This document shows, piece by piece, positions 63,292-64,000 of a stretch of 64,000 nt of DNA. A program made the position numbers and the translations under genes. The stretch comes from Dactylorhiza incarnata (lineage: Eukaryota; Streptophyta; Magnoliopsida; Asparagales; Orchidaceae). The notes under the pieces are model-generated. The model ran no database searches and was not told where the DNA came from. It saw nothing but the letters and a program-made list of their open reading frames with translations. Position 1 is the first letter of the stretch. Each line of letters starts with the position of its first letter. Location of the stretch: NCBI GenBank assembly GCA_033032865.1, contig JAWHQI010000524.1, positions 558,001 through 622,000 on the forward strand. The letters run 5' to 3'.

Positions 63292-64000
63292 TGTTGGAGA
63301 ATGCCTTCCGAACTCCTTGGTTTGCTAATAACAAATCCCGAGTGTTTTTGATCTTATTTTATTTATGGTGTGCAGGTATAATAGATATGCAACTATGCTA
63401 ATCATAGTTTGGAGCTCAGGATGTAAAGTCGAGAACAAAACGATGTTGTCAGCGACAACTTGATGTCGTCGACGATAGCTCAGCGGTTTGCCCACGATCT
63501 GCCAGTTACGTCCACTGTCGGATTTCCGACATTGATATCGTAATCCGACAGACCACGTTTCAACCACAACCGTCACGTCGCGCAAAAACGTCTTTTACAT
63601 GGGACACGTGGCCGCTGGAGAAGATAGCGCTGACGGACGACATCTAGATATCGGATTCCGACATCAAGAAATATAAATTGGTTCGTTTTTTCTGTGGAGA
63701 AACATGTTACAACATCTGGAGTACCTATACCCGAGTGCATTTCGTCCAGAGAGCTCCAGAACTCAGAGAACTCCCATTTTGGCAAGAACGTTCAAGATCG
63801 AAGGAGCGACGGTTCATGCGCGGTATCTCAGGCAACTTTTGCAAGGATTCGACGCCGTTTTCAGAGCTGTGGATTTAGGGAGTTTTCATATCTTAATCTC
63901 TATTTTGTAATTTATTTTATCATCTTGTAATCCGTAGAGGAAATCGCCGCCTTGTGCGTGTCGTCTAAGTCCGTGTGTTGCTTAGGAGGAAATCGCCGCC
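63292..64000 (+). repeat. 3' LTR of the SIRE-like element, cut by the window end
   Basis: 709 bp matching 54963-55671 with about 19 substitutions and no large indel. The window ends in the second AAATCGCCGCC unit. Confidence 0.9.

Larger units (their letters stand above)
54963..64000 (+). mobile_element. SIRE/Maximus-like copia retrotransposon with an antisense ORF, 3' LTR incomplete
   Basis: The 1113-bp 5' LTR (54963-56075) is followed by TGGTATCAGAGC. Gag and pol run in copia order (protease, integrase, reverse transcriptase, RNase H). Then comes a 3-kb region with an antisense ORF, several GGGGGAGA tracts, and the 3' LTR start at 63292. The first 709 bp of both LTRs differ at about 19 positions by eye (2.7%). 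The layout and ~9-kb size fit the SIRE/Maximus lineage. Stops make it non-autonomous. Confidence 0.85.

Overview
The window is nuclear DNA of a flowering plant with a transposon-rich genome. It holds one recognisable host gene, the 5' part of RST1 (RESURRECTION1, a long ARM/DUF3730-type protein), plus plant-type LTR retrotransposons (Ty3/gypsy chromovirus and Tat-like, Ty1/copia including a SIRE/Maximus-like element), RTE-clade LINEs, SINEs and a Tourist-like MITE. Nothing bacterial, viral or organellar was seen. The species cannot be named from the sequence.

1-24.9 kb is a nest of gypsy elements. The outer one is a plus-strand chromovirus-like, apparently non-autonomous element. Only the last ~530 bp of its 5' LTR is present (3036-3564), followed by a methionine-tRNA-type primer site. 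Its 3' LTR is unusually long (18411-24852, ~6.4 kb) and carries several tandem arrays, including about thirteen 158-bp units. A Tat-like element with an antisense ORF (1-3033) interrupts the 5' LTR. A minus-strand LTR element (4527-17187) sits in the internal region. Its upstream LTR is itself split by a 3.39-kb chromovirus derivative (13589-16978) whose two termini are both U5 ends in inverted orientation, flanked by a perfect 5-bp target duplication.

24.9-49.1 kb holds RST1 on the plus strand. Four exons (25956-26357, 35740-36018, 39229-39312, 48751-49030) are joined by introns of 9.4, 3.2 and 9.4 kb. The introns contain CA-rich minisatellites, palindrome clusters, two RTE insertions with clear target duplications, a degenerate LINE, a MITE, SINEs, copia and gypsy remnants, a TRIM-like element with 149-bp LTRs, and a possible small spliced gene relic. 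No later RST1 exon was recognised, so the gene either continues past the window or is truncated.

49.1-64 kb is a second stack: a deleted minus-strand copia element, then a copia LTR interrupted by a minus-strand chromovirus, which is interrupted by a SIRE/Maximus-like copia element (54963 to beyond the window end). The SIRE-like element has a decayed gag-pol and, between pol and the 3' LTR, an antisense ORF with its own TATA box. Coding capacity of all the elements is broken by stops and frameshifts. The host gene is the only locus likely to serve the cell.
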